64,000 bases of DNA from Mycobacterium sp. IS-1496 (GCF_001499995.1 NZ_LQIU01000022.1:1-64000), one strand, 5' to 3'. Counted from the stretch's first letter, positions 1 through 9,408 are shown. The notes: generated by a model from the sequence alone, not told the origin. Program-made: numbers and translations.

Positions 1-69
1 TGGAAAACACCGGCCGAAGCCCTCAACCAACTACTGTCCAACCCACCAGCTGTTGCATCGACCGCTTGA
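1..69 (+). CDS. IS30-family transposase, C-terminal end (partial)
   Basis: The window opens inside a reading frame that gives W-K-T-P-A-E-A-L-N-Q-L-L, a short tail and a TGA stop at 67-69. The W-x-T-P-A-E-A-L-x-x-L-L block closely resembles the extreme C-terminus of IS30-family transposases (DDE recombinases that excise and insert the element). Only 22 residues are present, so the catalytic core lies outside the window. The family call therefore rests on this tail alone. The bases after the stop (70-136) may contain the right end of the element, but I could not define a terminal repeat without the other end. It could be an intact insertion sequence or a remnant. Confidence 0.55.
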   Translation, partial: WKTPAEALNQLLSNPPAVASTA

Positions 70-122
70 AACCGCCGCCGATTTCCCGCCCTGAGTACAC
101 AGTGGGCGACCCGCTGGCGGGC

Positions 123-128
123 TACCAT
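123..128 (+). promoter_or_regulatory. -10 box of a probable leaderless promoter
   Basis: TACCAT lies 8 bases before the ATG at 137. There is no purine-rich ribosome binding site between them. This spacing puts the transcription start at or next to the ATG, as in mycobacterial leaderless mRNAs. Confidence 0.4.
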
Positions 129-136
129 CGCTGTCG

Positions 137-1333
137 ATGACGTCATCCGTCGATCCGGTCGACCCACCCGTCCCCCTACCCGACATCCCCGGCGGCGACG
201 CCGGCAACCGAGGACTGCCGCGGCGCGCCGACCTCACCTTGGGCCAGCGCCTGATCGTCGACTCGTCGGCTGTCGCGGACATCGCGTTGCGCACCGGTGT
301 CGCCTCGATGGTCGGTGCGGCGATGCTGCCGTCGGTGGTGGCCGCCGCGCTGAGACCGTCGACCGTCCGGGCGGACACCGAACACCTGCGGTTCTACGGT
401 GAACTGGCCGCCGCGCGGGACCCGGAGGCCTCGTTCCCGGCGCCGACCGTGCCGCCGCGCATCTCGTCGCGGCCGGCCAACCCCGTCGCCGAGTGGACCG
501 CGCACGGCCGCGTGCACAACATCCGGTTCCGCAGCAGTTTCGAGGCGGTCAACCCGGCGCTGCGCGACCGCTGTCGCGGATACCAGCGCAACAACGTCGT
601 GCACGCTCAGCACTGGCGCCACGACGACGGGCCACGCCCGACGCTGTGCGTCATCCACGGCTTCATGGGGTCGGCCTACCTGTTCAACGGCCAGTTCCTG
701 TCGCTGCCGTGGTTCTACCGCTCCGGCTACGACGTCCTGCTGTACACGCTGCCGTTCCACGGCCGCCGCGCCGAGAAGTATTCGCCCTACAGCGGATACG
801 GCTACTTCGCCAACGGGTTCGCCGGATTCGCCGAGGCGATGGCCCAGGCCGTCCACGACTTCCGTTCGCTGGTGGACCATCTCGAGTTCACCGGTGTCGA
901 CCGGGTCGCGGTCACCGGAATCTCGTTGGGCGGGTTCACCTCGGCGCTGCTGGCCTGCGTGGACGACAGGATCCGGGCCGTCATCCCCAACGTGCCCGTG
1001 GTGACGCCCGACCGCACGGTCGACGAATGGTTCCCCGCCAACAAGCTGGTGGCGCTCAACCGCCGGATCGCCGGGCTGGACCCGGAGCTCGAGGCGGCGG
1101 CGTCGTGCTACCCGTCCCCGTTGAACTACGCACCGCTGGTGCCACGGGACCGCCGGTTGATCATCACCGGTCTCGGGGACCGGTTGGCGCCGCCGCAGCA
1201 GGCGGAGCTGTTGTGGGAGCACTGGGAGCGGTGTGCGTTCCACTGGTTCCCGGGTAACCACCTCTTGCACGTCAGCCAGCCGGACTACCTGCGCCGCATG
1301 ACGCGATTCCTGCGTGGCTTCATGTTCGACTGA
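137..1333 (+). CDS. alpha/beta hydrolase family protein (Rv0293c-like)
   Basis: A 398-residue protein with the alpha/beta-hydrolase core in its middle and C-terminal parts. An H-G-F-M-G-S oxyanion-type loop follows beta strand 3. The nucleophile elbow G-I-S-L-G-G has its serine near residue 263. A C-terminal H-L-L-H-V segment can supply the catalytic histidine. The first 150 residues are a mycobacterial extension with a weakly hydrophobic stretch near 45-75. Length and the position downstream of the ESX-3 end match Rv0293c of M. tuberculosis, whose substrate is unknown. A lipase/esterase-like activity is inferred from the fold only. The gene starts 67 bases after the transposase stop. Its probable promoter is leaderless. 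Confidence 0.75.
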   Translation: MTSSVDPVDPPVPLPDIPGGDAGNRGLPRRADLTLGQRLIVDSSAVADIALRTGVASMVGAAMLPSVVAAALRPSTVRADTEHLRFYGELAAARDPEASFPAPTVPPRISSRPANPVAEWTAHGRVHNIRFRSSFEAVNPALRDRCRGYQRNNVVHAQHWRHDDGPRPTLCVIHGFMGSAYLFNGQFLSLPWFYRSGYDVLLYTLPFHGRRAEKYSPYSGYGYFANGFAGFAEAMAQAVHDFRSLVDHLEFTGVDRVAVTGISLGGFTSALLACVDDRIRAVIPNVPVVTPDRTVDEWFPANKLVALNRRIAGLDPELEAAASCYPSPLNYAPLVPRDRRLIITGLGDRLAPPQQAELLWEHWERCAFHWFPGNHLLHVSQPDYLRRMTRFLRGFMFD

Positions 1334-1372
1334 CCGTCACCTCCGGTTCCCGACGGCGTCCGGGTCCGCGGG

Positions 1373-1378
1373 TAGCGT
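1373..1378 (+). promoter_or_regulatory. -10 box of a probable leaderless promoter
   Basis: TAGCGT lies 8 bases before the ATG at 1387. No Shine-Dalgarno sequence is visible between the two. Confidence 0.35.
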
Positions 1379-1386
1379 CGCCGACC

Positions 1387-1821
1387 ATGTCCGCGGAGTA
1401 TCGGCCGGTGTCCATCCTGCCGGAGAGCGAATGTTGGAGCCTGTTGCGGGGCGTGGCCCTGGGACGGTTCGTCACCTGTGCGGACGGTCGACCGGAACTC
1501 TTCCCGGTGAACTTCGTCGTCCGGGACCGGACGGTGCTGTTCCGCACGGCCGAGGGCACCAAACTCACGAGCACCGCGATCAGCGACCATGTGCTGTTCG
1601 AGGCGGATTCCCACACCGAAGCCGAGGGTTGGAGCGTCGTCGTCAAAGGCACTGCGCGGCCCGTTCAGGACGACGGCCCTATTCTCGAAGCGCTTGAGAC
1701 AGAGTTGTTTCCGTGGACCGCGACGGCCAAGGAGCACGTCGTACGCATCCGGCCCGAGCGGGTGACCGGACGCCGGTTCGTGTTCGGTCCGGACCTGGGC
1801 GTCCAGCCGCCGCCGGCGTAG
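1387..1821 (+). CDS. pyridoxamine 5'-phosphate oxidase family (FMN-binding split barrel) protein
   Basis: A 144-residue protein of the flavin/deazaflavin split-barrel superfamily. Typical features are the N-terminal C-W-x-L-L-x-x-x-x-x-G-R segment, the P-V-N-F-V core strand, F-R-T-A-E-G-T-K-L and a W-S-V-V-V-K-G strand. Members bind FMN or F420 and reduce or sequester small molecules. The substrate cannot be told from sequence. The gene is monocistronic, tail-to-tail with the pyruvate-kinase-like gene (10 bases apart), and seems leaderless. Mycobacteria carry many paralogues, so no gene symbol is given. Confidence 0.8.
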   Translation: MSAEYRPVSILPESECWSLLRGVALGRFVTCADGRPELFPVNFVVRDRTVLFRTAEGTKLTSTAISDHVLFEADSHTEAEGWSVVVKGTARPVQDDGPILEALETELFPWTATAKEHVVRIRPERVTGRRFVFGPDLGVQPPPA

Positions 1822-1831
1822 CGCGACGTCG

Positions 1832-3694
1832 TCACCCCTCCGTATCCGGGCGCCACGAATGCAATTGCCGCAGCAGGGCATTCTTCTTGTAGTGGTGATC
1901 ATCCATCCTGCGCAGTATGCCGTCGAGCACGCTGATCGCGTCCCCGATGTGCGGGCCCTTGTTGAGCATGACGCACTCCGCGCGCTCCCCCATCGCCGCA
2001 TCGCTGATCTCAGCGCGCGACGGCATGCCGCTCTTCGCCAGTTGCTCGAGCACCTGGGTCGCCCAGATCACCGGCAGGTGCGCCGCTTCGCAGAGCCACA
2101 GGACCTCTTCCTGAACCTCTGCCAACCGTTCGTAACCGACTTCGACGGCGAGATCACCGCGGGCGATCATGACACCGACGCCGGGCAGGCGCATGGCGGT
2201 GAGCGATAGTTGGGGCAGGTTCGCGAACGCCCGCCTGGTCTCGATCTTGAGCACCACCCCCAACCGCTCGCCGCCGAGTCGGCGCAGTTCCTCGTGCAGG
2301 CGAGTGATGTCGGATGGCCGCTGCACGAACGACATCTGGACGATGTCGGCGAGCTCGACGACCGTCGCGAGGTCAGCCACGTCCTTGGCGGTCAGGGCCG
2401 AAACCGGAAGATGGGTGTCGGGCACGTTGATGCCCTTGGCCTCAGCCAGTTTCGAGCCGCCGAACCCGGTCTGGTCGATGCGGACACGCAGTTCGTCGCG
2501 GGCGACCGCGACGATCTCGCCGCCGATCCGGCCGTCGTCGAACCGGATCGCCTGCCCGACACACGCGTTGTCGAACACCTCGGGCAGCGTGCAACCGATC
2601 CGCGGAGCACCCCCGTGGTCGGCGGGTACCGGGGAGCAGTCCCTGGTCAACGTCAGCACGTCACCGCGGCTCAGCAGCAGGGTCTGCTCTCGTGCGGGCA
2701 GCAGGCCGACCGGGCACGGGTCATGGGCATCCTCAACGTGCAGGAGCGTCCCGCTGGCGAGGTAGGTCGTCTTGACCCCGGTGGCCAGCAGACCGCCCGC
2801 GGCGGAATCGCATTCGGTCAACACGAGTGTGCGCTTGGCGCCGCGGGTGTCGCGCACCCTGATCACGTCGCCGTCCTGACGCCGGCTCAGCCAGCCGTCG
2901 TCGACCGGCACCGTCACCAGTTCGGGTTCCGGCGCAGGTGAGGGATTCTCGGCGGAGGTGAGCCAGGCGCGCGCCGGTGCCGCGACGCGGCCGAGGGCAT
3001 CGCGCCCGGGCCTGAGCTTGACCACCCGCGGTCCGGGCTGGATCGGGCCCGTGCGCAGCTTCGGTCCGGCCAGATCCATCGCGATGAGGCAGCCGCGACT
3101 GGTCACCGCGCCGGCACGGCGGACATGGTCGGCCATCGCGGACCACGCCGCCGGGCCGTCGTGCGCGCAGTTGATGCGGGCCACGTCCATACCCCGGTCG
3201 ACGAGTTCGCGAACGAGTTCGAAGTTCGTCGCCGCCTCCGACGGGAGGGTCACCATGATGCGGGTCTCACGATCGGCGGGCGCGGCCCCCAGCAGGTCGG
3301 CGGTCCGGCGCCGCAACAACTCCCGTCCCTGCTCGAGGTCGACGCGGACGGCTTCCCGGGGTGTCCACGGACCGCCGTCGATCGCGGCGGCCGCGGCGCG
3401 CACGACCCGCAACGCGCCCTCCACATGCGGTTCGCTCCGTCCCAGCGACGACAGGCCGACAGACGCCAGCCGGGTCTGCAGGGGTCGCAGGTCGCGTTGC
3501 CGGATGGACCAGTAGTGGACCATGTTCCGTGCGCTGAACCGGTACTCCGGGCACACCTCCTCCAACCGGTCCGACCACGCGCTCTCCGCATGTCCGAGAC
3601 CCTCGATCAGCTCGTCCAGGTCCTCGAGCAGATCGACGGGGCCGCCGTCGGCAGATGCCCGGGAGTCGATCACTCGGATCGGGGAAGTCGGCAC
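1832..3694 (-). CDS. pyruvate kinase-like protein with N-terminal extension and no C-terminal regulatory domain
   Basis: A protein of 620 residues from the chosen GTG at 3694, which has AGGAG 10 bases upstream. The open frame extends to 3784 without a better start. The first 120 or so residues are a helical extension not found in ordinary pyruvate kinases. A barrel follows with recognisable motifs: A-R-I-N-C-A-H-D in place of A-R-x-N-x-S-H-G, M-D-L-A-G-P-K-L-R-T-G, V-V-L-K-I-E, I-A-R-G-D-L-A-V-E and W-A-T-Q-V-L-E. The usual V-M-L-S-x-E-T segment is replaced by V-M-L-N-K-G-P-H. The protein stops right after the barrel, so the usual C-terminal effector-binding domain is absent. It is divergent from L-lactate dehydrogenase, which uses pyruvate. 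It may be a true but unregulated kinase or a relative with changed chemistry. Confidence 0.75.
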   Translation of the reverse strand: MPTSPIRVIDSRASADGGPVDLLEDLDELIEGLGHAESAWSDRLEEVCPEYRFSARNMVHYWSIRQRDLRPLQTRLASVGLSSLGRSEPHVEGALRVVRAAAAAIDGGPWTPREAVRVDLEQGRELLRRRTADLLGAAPADRETRIMVTLPSEAATNFELVRELVDRGMDVARINCAHDGPAAWSAMADHVRRAGAVTSRGCLIAMDLAGPKLRTGPIQPGPRVVKLRPGRDALGRVAAPARAWLTSAENPSPAPEPELVTVPVDDGWLSRRQDGDVIRVRDTRGAKRTLVLTECDSAAGGLLATGVKTTYLASGTLLHVEDAHDPCPVGLLPAREQTLLLSRGDVLTLTRDCSPVPADHGGAPRIGCTLPEVFDNACVGQAIRFDDGRIGGEIVAVARDELRVRIDQTGFGGSKLAEAKGINVPDTHLPVSALTAKDVADLATVVELADIVQMSFVQRPSDITRLHEELRRLGGERLGVVLKIETRRAFANLPQLSLTAMRLPGVGVMIARGDLAVEVGYERLAEVQEEVLWLCEAAHLPVIWATQVLEQLAKSGMPSRAEISDAAMGERAECVMLNKGPHIGDAISVLDGILRRMDDHHYKKNALLRQLHSWRPDTEG

Positions 3695-3798
3695 GTGTTC
3701 GCGCTCCTGATCGTCGATGGTGGCCCGGCCCCACCACGCTATGGGCCGCCGGTTACCCGGAGATGAACACCGGACGCCGATCACGGCAAGGGGCCATC

Positions 3799-4785
3799 AT
3801 GGCTGGCGTGAACTTCTCCCCAGAAACGACGATCCGGCCGGTTCGGGCACGGAAGGTGTCGATCATCGGTGCGGGCAGTGTCGGCACCGCGATCGCCTAC
3901 GCCTGCCTGATCCGCGGCTCCGCCGGCGCGCTGGCGCTCTACGACACCAACACCGCGAAGGTGAACGCCGAGGTCCTCGACCTGAACCACGGCAGCCAGT
4001 TCGTGCCCGAGTGTGCGGTCGACGGATCCGACGACATCGCCGTCACCGCGGGCTCCTCGGTCATCATCGTCACCGCGGGCGCCAAACAGCACCCGGGGCA
4101 GAGCCGCCTCGACCTCGCAGCCGCGAATGTGGCCATGGCACAGGAGCTCACGCCGCAGTTGATCGAGCACTCGCCTCATGCAGTGGTCGTGTTCGTGACC
4201 AATCCGGTCGACGTCGTGACCTACGCCGCCTCCACGGCAGTCGATTCGCGGACGGGTCAGATCTTCGGTACCGGAACGGTGTTGGACTCCAGCAGGTTCC
4301 GCTACCTCGTGGCGAAGCAGGCGGCGATCGCGGTGGGCAACGTGCACGCGCTCGTGATCGGCGAACACGGTGACTCCGAGATCCCGCTGTGGTCAACGCT
4401 TTCCATCGGCGGTGTGCGCGCCGACTCGTATCGTGCGGACGGCCGCCCGGTCTTCGACGAACCGACGCGCGCGGACATCGCCGCGGGCGTGGTCAACGCC
4501 GCGTACGAGATCATCGCGGGTAAGGGCGCCACGAACCTCGCCATCGGGCTCGCGACCGCACGGATCGTCGAAGCGGTTCTCGGTGATCAGCACCGTGTGC
4601 TGCCGGTGTCGACCGTCCAGCGCGGCGCGTACGGGATCACCGGTGTCGCGCTCTCGCTACCCACGGTTGTCGCGGCCGGTGGCGCGGGCCGCGTCCTGGA
4701 AGTGGAGCTCTCCCCGGACGAACTGCGGGGACTTCAGACGTCGGCGCAGACGCTGCGCGGCGTCCAGCGGTCACTGGGGATCTGA
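3799..4785 (+). CDS. ldh: L-lactate dehydrogenase
   Basis: A 328-residue NAD-dependent dehydrogenase that interconverts pyruvate and L-lactate in the cytoplasm. Visible motifs are the Rossmann loop G-A-G-S-V-G (24-29), T-A-G-A-K-Q-H-P-G-Q-S-R with Gln97 in the specificity position (malate dehydrogenases carry Arg there), V-T-N-P-V-D, G-T-V-L-D-S-S-R-F-R, and I-G-E-H-G-D-S with the catalytic histidine at 190. The length is normal for the family. The start is the ATG at 3799, preceded by AAGGGG. The gene is head-to-head with the pyruvate-kinase-like gene. Its 3' end overlaps eccE3 tail-to-tail by 15 bases. M. tuberculosis has no gene here, so it is an insertion relative to that order. Confidence 0.9.
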   Translation: MAGVNFSPETTIRPVRARKVSIIGAGSVGTAIAYACLIRGSAGALALYDTNTAKVNAEVLDLNHGSQFVPECAVDGSDDIAVTAGSSVIIVTAGAKQHPGQSRLDLAAANVAMAQELTPQLIEHSPHAVVVFVTNPVDVVTYAASTAVDSRTGQIFGTGTVLDSSRFRYLVAKQAAIAVGNVHALVIGEHGDSEIPLWSTLSIGGVRADSYRADGRPVFDEPTRADIAAGVVNAAYEIIAGKGATNLAIGLATARIVEAVLGDQHRVLPVSTVQRGAYGITGVALSLPTVVAAGGAGRVLEVELSPDELRGLQTSAQTLRGVQRSLGI

Positions 4786-5730
4786 CGACCCGGCCTCGAC
4801 GAGTTCGGCGGCCGGCCGGCGGTCGACCGGCCAACGCAGCCGGTGCAGGGCATCCTCGGTGACCGGCACGGGTCGGCCTTCGAGCCGCTCGTCGGCCAGC
4901 GGGTGCAGCGCGTCGGCAGCGGGGCGGTGCCTGCCACGGTGCGGTGTCAGACCGCCAATGGGCGCCTTGCCCTTCGGCCGGTCCTCGGTGCCTAGCGCGC
5001 ATCCGACGACGACCTCGGGATTTTGCGGGTCACCCGAGATGTCGACGGCCGTCCACGTCTCGGTCGACGGCAGCGCCGACACCGCGGCGAGGGTGTCGGC
5101 CACCCGATCGTCGACCGCCACCCGGTAGGTCGCGACGTGGCCGTCCTCGCCGCGGAGTCCGCGCCATGTCTCGCGCGCCGATCGCGGCACCGGCGAGTCG
5201 GTCTCGTCGACGGGGGTCACCGTCCACCCGAGCTCGCGCAGGTGGTCGGTGAGCCTGCGGGCGGCGATCTCTGTGGTCTGCCGCAACGGCAGATCAGCGG
5301 AGCGGGCCCTCAGCGCCGCCAGGTTCTCGGCGGCGCCGACGGTCACCGCGATCCACGTCGACCGCTGTCCGGCGACATCCCGGCTGACCACCCGCACCTT
5401 GTGCGCGCGCACCCCGTAGCGGTCGACATAGCCGGCCAGCAGCGGCAGCGGCAGGTCACTCGACGGTGCCTCGTCGACGCGCAGCGCCACCGTGGCGAAG
5501 TGCGCCGACGGTTCCTGCCTGCGGGTGTGCCCGCCACGCCGGTTGCGCCGCACGATCGCGAAGCGCCGCCGCACCATATCGGTGACGAAAAGTCCCCGCC
5601 ACCAGGCGAAGAGCACCACCACGACGGCGATCGCCACGCCGAGCAGCCACCGGTCGGTGGTGGATTCCCACGGGTACGCCAGCGCCGCCGGTATGGCGAA
5701 CAAGAGCGCCAACGTGATCCTGGCCGTCAT
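4771..5730 (-). CDS. eccE3: ESX-3 secretion protein EccE3
   Basis: A 319-residue peripheral component of the type VII secretion membrane complex, last gene of the ESX-3 operon. Two hydrophobic segments lie at about residues 5-20 and 28-45 and anchor a large soluble domain. This is the EccE arrangement. Position after mycP3, and an ATG that overlaps the mycP3 stop (ATGA), support the assignment. EccE proteins sit at the edge of the EccB-EccC-EccD-EccE complex and are needed for its stability. ESX-3 is the system required for siderophore-mediated iron uptake in mycobacteria. The 3' end overlaps ldh by 15 bases on the opposite strand. Confidence 0.93.
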   Translation of the reverse strand: MTARITLALLFAIPAALAYPWESTTDRWLLGVAIAVVVVLFAWWRGLFVTDMVRRRFAIVRRNRRGGHTRRQEPSAHFATVALRVDEAPSSDLPLPLLAGYVDRYGVRAHKVRVVSRDVAGQRSTWIAVTVGAAENLAALRARSADLPLRQTTEIAARRLTDHLRELGWTVTPVDETDSPVPRSARETWRGLRGEDGHVATYRVAVDDRVADTLAAVSALPSTETWTAVDISGDPQNPEVVVGCALGTEDRPKGKAPIGGLTPHRGRHRPAADALHPLADERLEGRPVPVTEDALHRLRWPVDRRPAAELVEAGSSDPQ

Positions 5731-7100
5731 GAGGCCTCGTCCTTTCGTCGTCGGCTCGCCAGCACGGCGGCGAGCACCGTGAGCGCGAGCGCCGCGGTGC
5801 CGATCAGGGCGACCGTTCGGGGTGTGTCGTCGGGGGCGGGTGGAACCAGTGGCGCGACAACCGGTTTCGGTTGCACCGCGTCGGTCGCCTCCTCAGCGGG
5901 AAGCTGCCATGTCAGCGCGGCGACCGGGTCGACGCTTCCTGCGCCCACCACGTTCGACGGCGACCGTGGGCCGCCGTGGGCGGTCGCGGTCAGCCGCTGC
6001 ACCACCTGCTCCGCGGTGAGTGCGGGGAATCTGCTGCGCACCAGCGCCACGACGCCGGACACGTAGGCCGCCGCGTAACTCGTCCCGCTGACCGGGAACA
6101 GCTCGTTGCGGTCGTTGGGCAGCCCGTTGGCGAGCCCCCCGCCGGGGCCGTTGCCCACCGAGGTGATCCCCTCGCCCGGCGCGGCGATCCCGACCCACGG
6201 ACCGGCCATCGTGAACTCGGACGGTTGACCGGTCGCGTTCAGCGACCCGACGGACAGCACGTACGGCTGCCACCATGACGGGATCGACACCGACGTCACC
6301 CCGGCCCAGTTGCGCGGGTCGCGCGGGCTGCCTGCGTTGCCGAGCGGGTTGGACTCACAGGCCGATCCGGTGTTCATGCCCGCCCGGCTGTTGCCCGCGG
6401 CCGCCACGATCACCGCATCTTTCTCGCGGGCCGCATACCGCAGCGCCGCACCGAGTTCGGTCTGGTCGACGCTGCGGCCGGCGGGCAGGCAGCTGACCAC
6501 CGAGATGTTGATGACGCGCGCGCCGAGATCGGCGGCCCGCACGACGGCGCGGGCCAGGCTCGCGACGTCGGCCGCGGCCCGCGACACGGCGGGGTCCTCC
6601 CCCGGGTCGACCGGCGAGAAGCGCGGCGAGTTCTGCCGGATGGAGACGATGCGGGCACCCGGCGCCACGCCGGAGAAGCCGTCGTCGCCGGGTTGGCCGG
6701 CGATCAGGCCGGCGACAAGCGTGCCGTGCCCGTCGCAGTCGGTGAGCCCGTCGGTCGAGGCGAGGTAGTCCCCGCCCGGTTCGACGTTCGGCAGCCGCGG
6801 CCCGGGTTTCACGCCGGTGTCGATGACGGCGACCGTCTGGCCGTCGCCGCGGCTGTGCCGCCAGGCATCGGAGAGGTTCAGCGCCAGCTGATTCGGGTTG
6901 ACCGCGCCGGGATCGCTGCCTGCCAGGACACCACCCACCACACAGTCACCACGCTGCGCCATCGGCTGCACCGGTCCGGCGGCGCCCGACGGCGGCGGTG
7001 TCGCGGGGTCCACCTCCGGTGGGCTCACCGCCACCGCGGGCGGCGCGGCGAGCAGCGCGACCGCTCCGGTGACGGCGAGTAGGGCCAGCGGTCGGATCAC
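5727..7100 (-). CDS. mycP3: ESX-3 mycosin (subtilisin-like serine protease) MycP3
   Basis: A 457-residue membrane-anchored subtilase. The order is signal peptide (about 1-25), proline-rich N-terminal extension, catalytic domain with Asp94 (A-V-I-D-T-G), His125 (D-G-H-G-T), Asn237 (A-A-G-N) and Ser341 (S-G-T-S-Y-A-A), then a Pro-rich linker and a C-terminal transmembrane helix (429-448) with a short basic tail. All triad residues are intact. Mycosins stabilise the ESX membrane complex, and ESX-1 MycP cleaves EspB. No ESX-3 substrate can be inferred here. The GTG start at 7100 overlaps the eccD3 stop in GTGA, so the longer upstream frame is not used. Confidence 0.95.
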   Translation of the reverse strand: MIRPLALLAVTGAVALLAAPPAVAVSPPEVDPATPPPSGAAGPVQPMAQRGDCVVGGVLAGSDPGAVNPNQLALNLSDAWRHSRGDGQTVAVIDTGVKPGPRLPNVEPGGDYLASTDGLTDCDGHGTLVAGLIAGQPGDDGFSGVAPGARIVSIRQNSPRFSPVDPGEDPAVSRAAADVASLARAVVRAADLGARVINISVVSCLPAGRSVDQTELGAALRYAAREKDAVIVAAAGNSRAGMNTGSACESNPLGNAGSPRDPRNWAGVTSVSIPSWWQPYVLSVGSLNATGQPSEFTMAGPWVGIAAPGEGITSVGNGPGGGLANGLPNDRNELFPVSGTSYAAAYVSGVVALVRSRFPALTAEQVVQRLTATAHGGPRSPSNVVGAGSVDPVAALTWQLPAEEATDAVQPKPVVAPLVPPAPDDTPRTVALIGTAALALTVLAAVLASRRRKDEAS

Positions 7101-8509
7101 CTGTTGAGCACCCAACTGAACAGTCCGACGAGATAGGCCATCACGGGGATCAGCGATGCGTCGACACCGGCCGCGGCGAAGCCCACGAGCCTGCGCATGG
7201 GCAGCGAGTACGTCTCGGGTGAGGCGATCGACGGGTTGAGCGCCACGACCGCCCACACCACGACGATCGCCGCCGTCGCGGCCAGCGCCCACCAAGCGGC
7301 GTCGAACCGGTCGGTGGCGGCGAAGAGCACGAGGAGCGCCACGCTCAGCAGCAGTGGATGTGCGAGCAGCCACGCCTTGCACGGCGCCGAATCCCAGACA
7401 CGGGCGCGCAACACCGCGCCTGCCGCGGCGGCCACGACGACGTACCACGCCCAGCGGGACACGTCCTGCTGTCCCACCAGCACAAGCGATCCGGTCACGC
7501 TGAGCAGCACGCCCGCGGCCAGGAACCCGGTCTGGTGCGACTGGCTCATCCGCACGCGGCGCGGCAGGTCCTCGAGCACGCGCAGCGGCTGCGCCGACGG
7601 CGTGGGGTCGCCGGGTGCGGGGATCACCGGCAGCGGGAACCGGGCCCACATCGCAGACAGCTGTGCGGCCTGCACGGTGACCAGTAGGCCGACGAGGATG
7701 AGCACACAACCCAGCACCGTGTCCGACAGCGTCCACACCGATGCGGCCGCGGCGGTCAGCAGCACCCCGAAACCCGTTGCGGCGGTGGCGGTGAACAACG
7801 CGACCGCACGGTCGCCGGTGGTCAGGCTGATCACCGACCAGGCGGTGACCCCTGCCGCGGCGAGCAGGATCTGCGCAGCGCCGAAGTCGCCGGGCACCGC
7901 CAGCGCGAACGCGGCCGCCACGGCGGGCAGCGCGGCCACTGCCAGGGCGCTGGCCAGTGCCGGTGATGCGGCACGGCTGAGCAGCGCGCCGAGCACCGCG
8001 GCCACCGCGACGGCGCAGACCACGATCAGTCCGAGCCCGTGCCCGGTGGCCAGGCGGTGCGCCACGCTCAGACCGGTGGCCACCACGATCAGCCCCACCA
8101 CGGCGGCTGCGGCGGCACGCTTGATGTGCGCGGGCCCCCAACGCTTCTCCTGCGCGGCGGAGAAGATCACCGCCGCGTCCGCGATGTCCTCCACGATGCG
8201 CGGGGCGGTCGGGCCCGCGGGCACCGGTTGCAGCGCGAGCAGATCACCGTCGACCACGCCGACGGTGTCCAGCGTCGCGTCCAGGCTGAACGGCGCACCG
8301 CCGATGGGGGCGAGGCTCAGCCGCACCGGCTCGGGCGCCGAATCGTCCCGGTCGCCGCCATCGTGCGGGCGTGCCATGCGCTGCACGGCGGGCAGGATCT
8401 CACGCAGCGGCAGATCGGCGGGCAGCGCCATCTCGGTGAGCCGGCCGCCGTCGTCGCCACCGGCCAGTACGGCCACCCGCACGATCGGCATCACAGTGTT
8501 GTCGGACAT
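7097..8509 (-). CDS. eccD3: ESX-3 membrane channel protein EccD3
   Basis: A 470-residue integral membrane protein. About 110 N-terminal residues form a ubiquitin-like cytoplasmic domain (start [12 protein letters not shown]). Roughly eleven Ala/Val/Leu-rich transmembrane helices follow. This is the EccD layout. EccD is the most hydrophobic subunit of the ESX complex and dimerises to form a membrane vestibule around EccB/EccC. The ATG at 8509 lies inside the last codons of espG3 (19-base overlap). The stop overlaps the mycP3 start. A longer upstream frame exists but runs through espG3 and lacks the conserved N-terminus. Confidence 0.95.
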   Translation of the reverse strand: MSDNTVMPIVRVAVLAGGDDGGRLTEMALPADLPLREILPAVQRMARPHDGGDRDDSAPEPVRLSLAPIGGAPFSLDATLDTVGVVDGDLLALQPVPAGPTAPRIVEDIADAAVIFSAAQEKRWGPAHIKRAAAAAVVGLIVVATGLSVAHRLATGHGLGLIVVCAVAVAAVLGALLSRAASPALASALAVAALPAVAAAFALAVPGDFGAAQILLAAAGVTAWSVISLTTGDRAVALFTATAATGFGVLLTAAAASVWTLSDTVLGCVLILVGLLVTVQAAQLSAMWARFPLPVIPAPGDPTPSAQPLRVLEDLPRRVRMSQSHQTGFLAAGVLLSVTGSLVLVGQQDVSRWAWYVVVAAAAGAVLRARVWDSAPCKAWLLAHPLLLSVALLVLFAATDRFDAAWWALAATAAIVVVWAVVALNPSIASPETYSLPMRRLVGFAAAGVDASLIPVMAYLVGLFSWVLNR

Positions 8510-9372
8510 TGTCGTGTTCTCGGTTCTCTCGTGTCGTGTTCGTGGGTGTCGAAGTCTCGGGTGAGGTGCAGGTGGGGGAACCAGTTCCCGCCCGGCAGGG
8601 ATCCGGTCAGCCGTTCGACGGCCGCCGCGATGGCGAACGGGGTGCCCGGCGCGAACGTCGACACCCACTCGCCGTCGAACGCTCTGTCCGGGCTCACCAG
8701 GACCCGGCCCTCGGTGGTGTCGACGACGCTCACGCCGACCTGCGTGGTCACCCGGTGACCGTCGCGGTGCTCACCCGCCACGATCTCCACGTAGGTCCTG
8801 GAGGCGTCGAACGCCGCCTCGACGATCCGGCGCGCCGACGGCGGGATGCCGAGGAAGTCGAGCACCTCTGCCAACGGTGTGCCCTGCCGGATCTGTTCGT
8901 CGGCGCGCGCACCGACGTCGGTCGGCAGCGCGAACTCGGCGAAACGGCCAGGCGTCCGTCCCGACAGGCCCGCGCAGAGCACCGGCACGAGCGCGTGCGG
9001 GTGGTCGATGTCCATGCGGGTGAACGTGATCAGCGAGCCGCTGCGCAACGCGACGACCGTCTGTCCCGCACGGCGTGCCACCACACCGCGCAGCAACGCA
9101 CCCCGGCCGGACACGAACCTGCAGTCCAGCCACTGCTGCGCGCGGCACACCGTCCGGAACCAGTCGGCCACCCCGGCGTCGACGACCCCGTCGCCGGACA
9201 TCACCCCGAGCGATTCGAGCGCGGCCACCGTCTCGGCGGTGAACGTCGCCCGATCGGCCTCCTGGCTGTACGGCGGCGTGACGGCCAGCACCCAGGGCAG
9301 CGATCCCGCGCCGATGGCGTCGGCGACGAACCACGCTTGAGCGGCGGTCAGCTCAACGGCGTTGGGACCCAC
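8491..9372 (-). CDS. espG3: ESX-3 PE/PPE chaperone EspG3
   Basis: A 293-residue cytoplasmic chaperone that binds the tip of PPE partners in PE-PPE pairs and delivers them to the ESX-3 machine. The sequence matches my recollection of mycobacterial EspG3: N-terminal [11 protein letters not shown]-x-[22 protein letters not shown] and F-D-G-E-W-V-S-T-F. The start is a GTG at 9372, chosen because it gives that conserved N-terminus; no strong ribosome binding site is visible. The probable client is the PE5-PPE4 pair encoded upstream in the same operon. The last 19 bases overlap eccD3. Confidence 0.95.
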   Translation of the reverse strand: MGPNAVELTAAQAWFVADAIGAGSLPWVLAVTPPYSQEADRATFTAETVAALESLGVMSGDGVVDAGVADWFRTVCRAQQWLDCRFVSGRGALLRGVVARRAGQTVVALRSGSLITFTRMDIDHPHALVPVLCAGLSGRTPGRFAEFALPTDVGARADEQIRQGTPLAEVLDFLGIPPSARRIVEAAFDASRTYVEIVAGEHRDGHRVTTQVGVSVVDTTEGRVLVSPDRAFDGEWVSTFAPGTPFAIAAAVERLTGSLPGGNWFPHLHLTRDFDTHEHDTREPRTRQCPTTL

Positions 9373-9408
9373 TGCAACCCGATACCGGCCGAGCTCGTCG
9401 GGAAGCGC

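Noticed and set aside
3695..3784. N-terminal extension of the pyruvate-kinase-like frame
   Set aside because: No start with a ribosome binding site there, and it would run into the ldh promoter region. The GTG at 3694 has AGGAG upstream.
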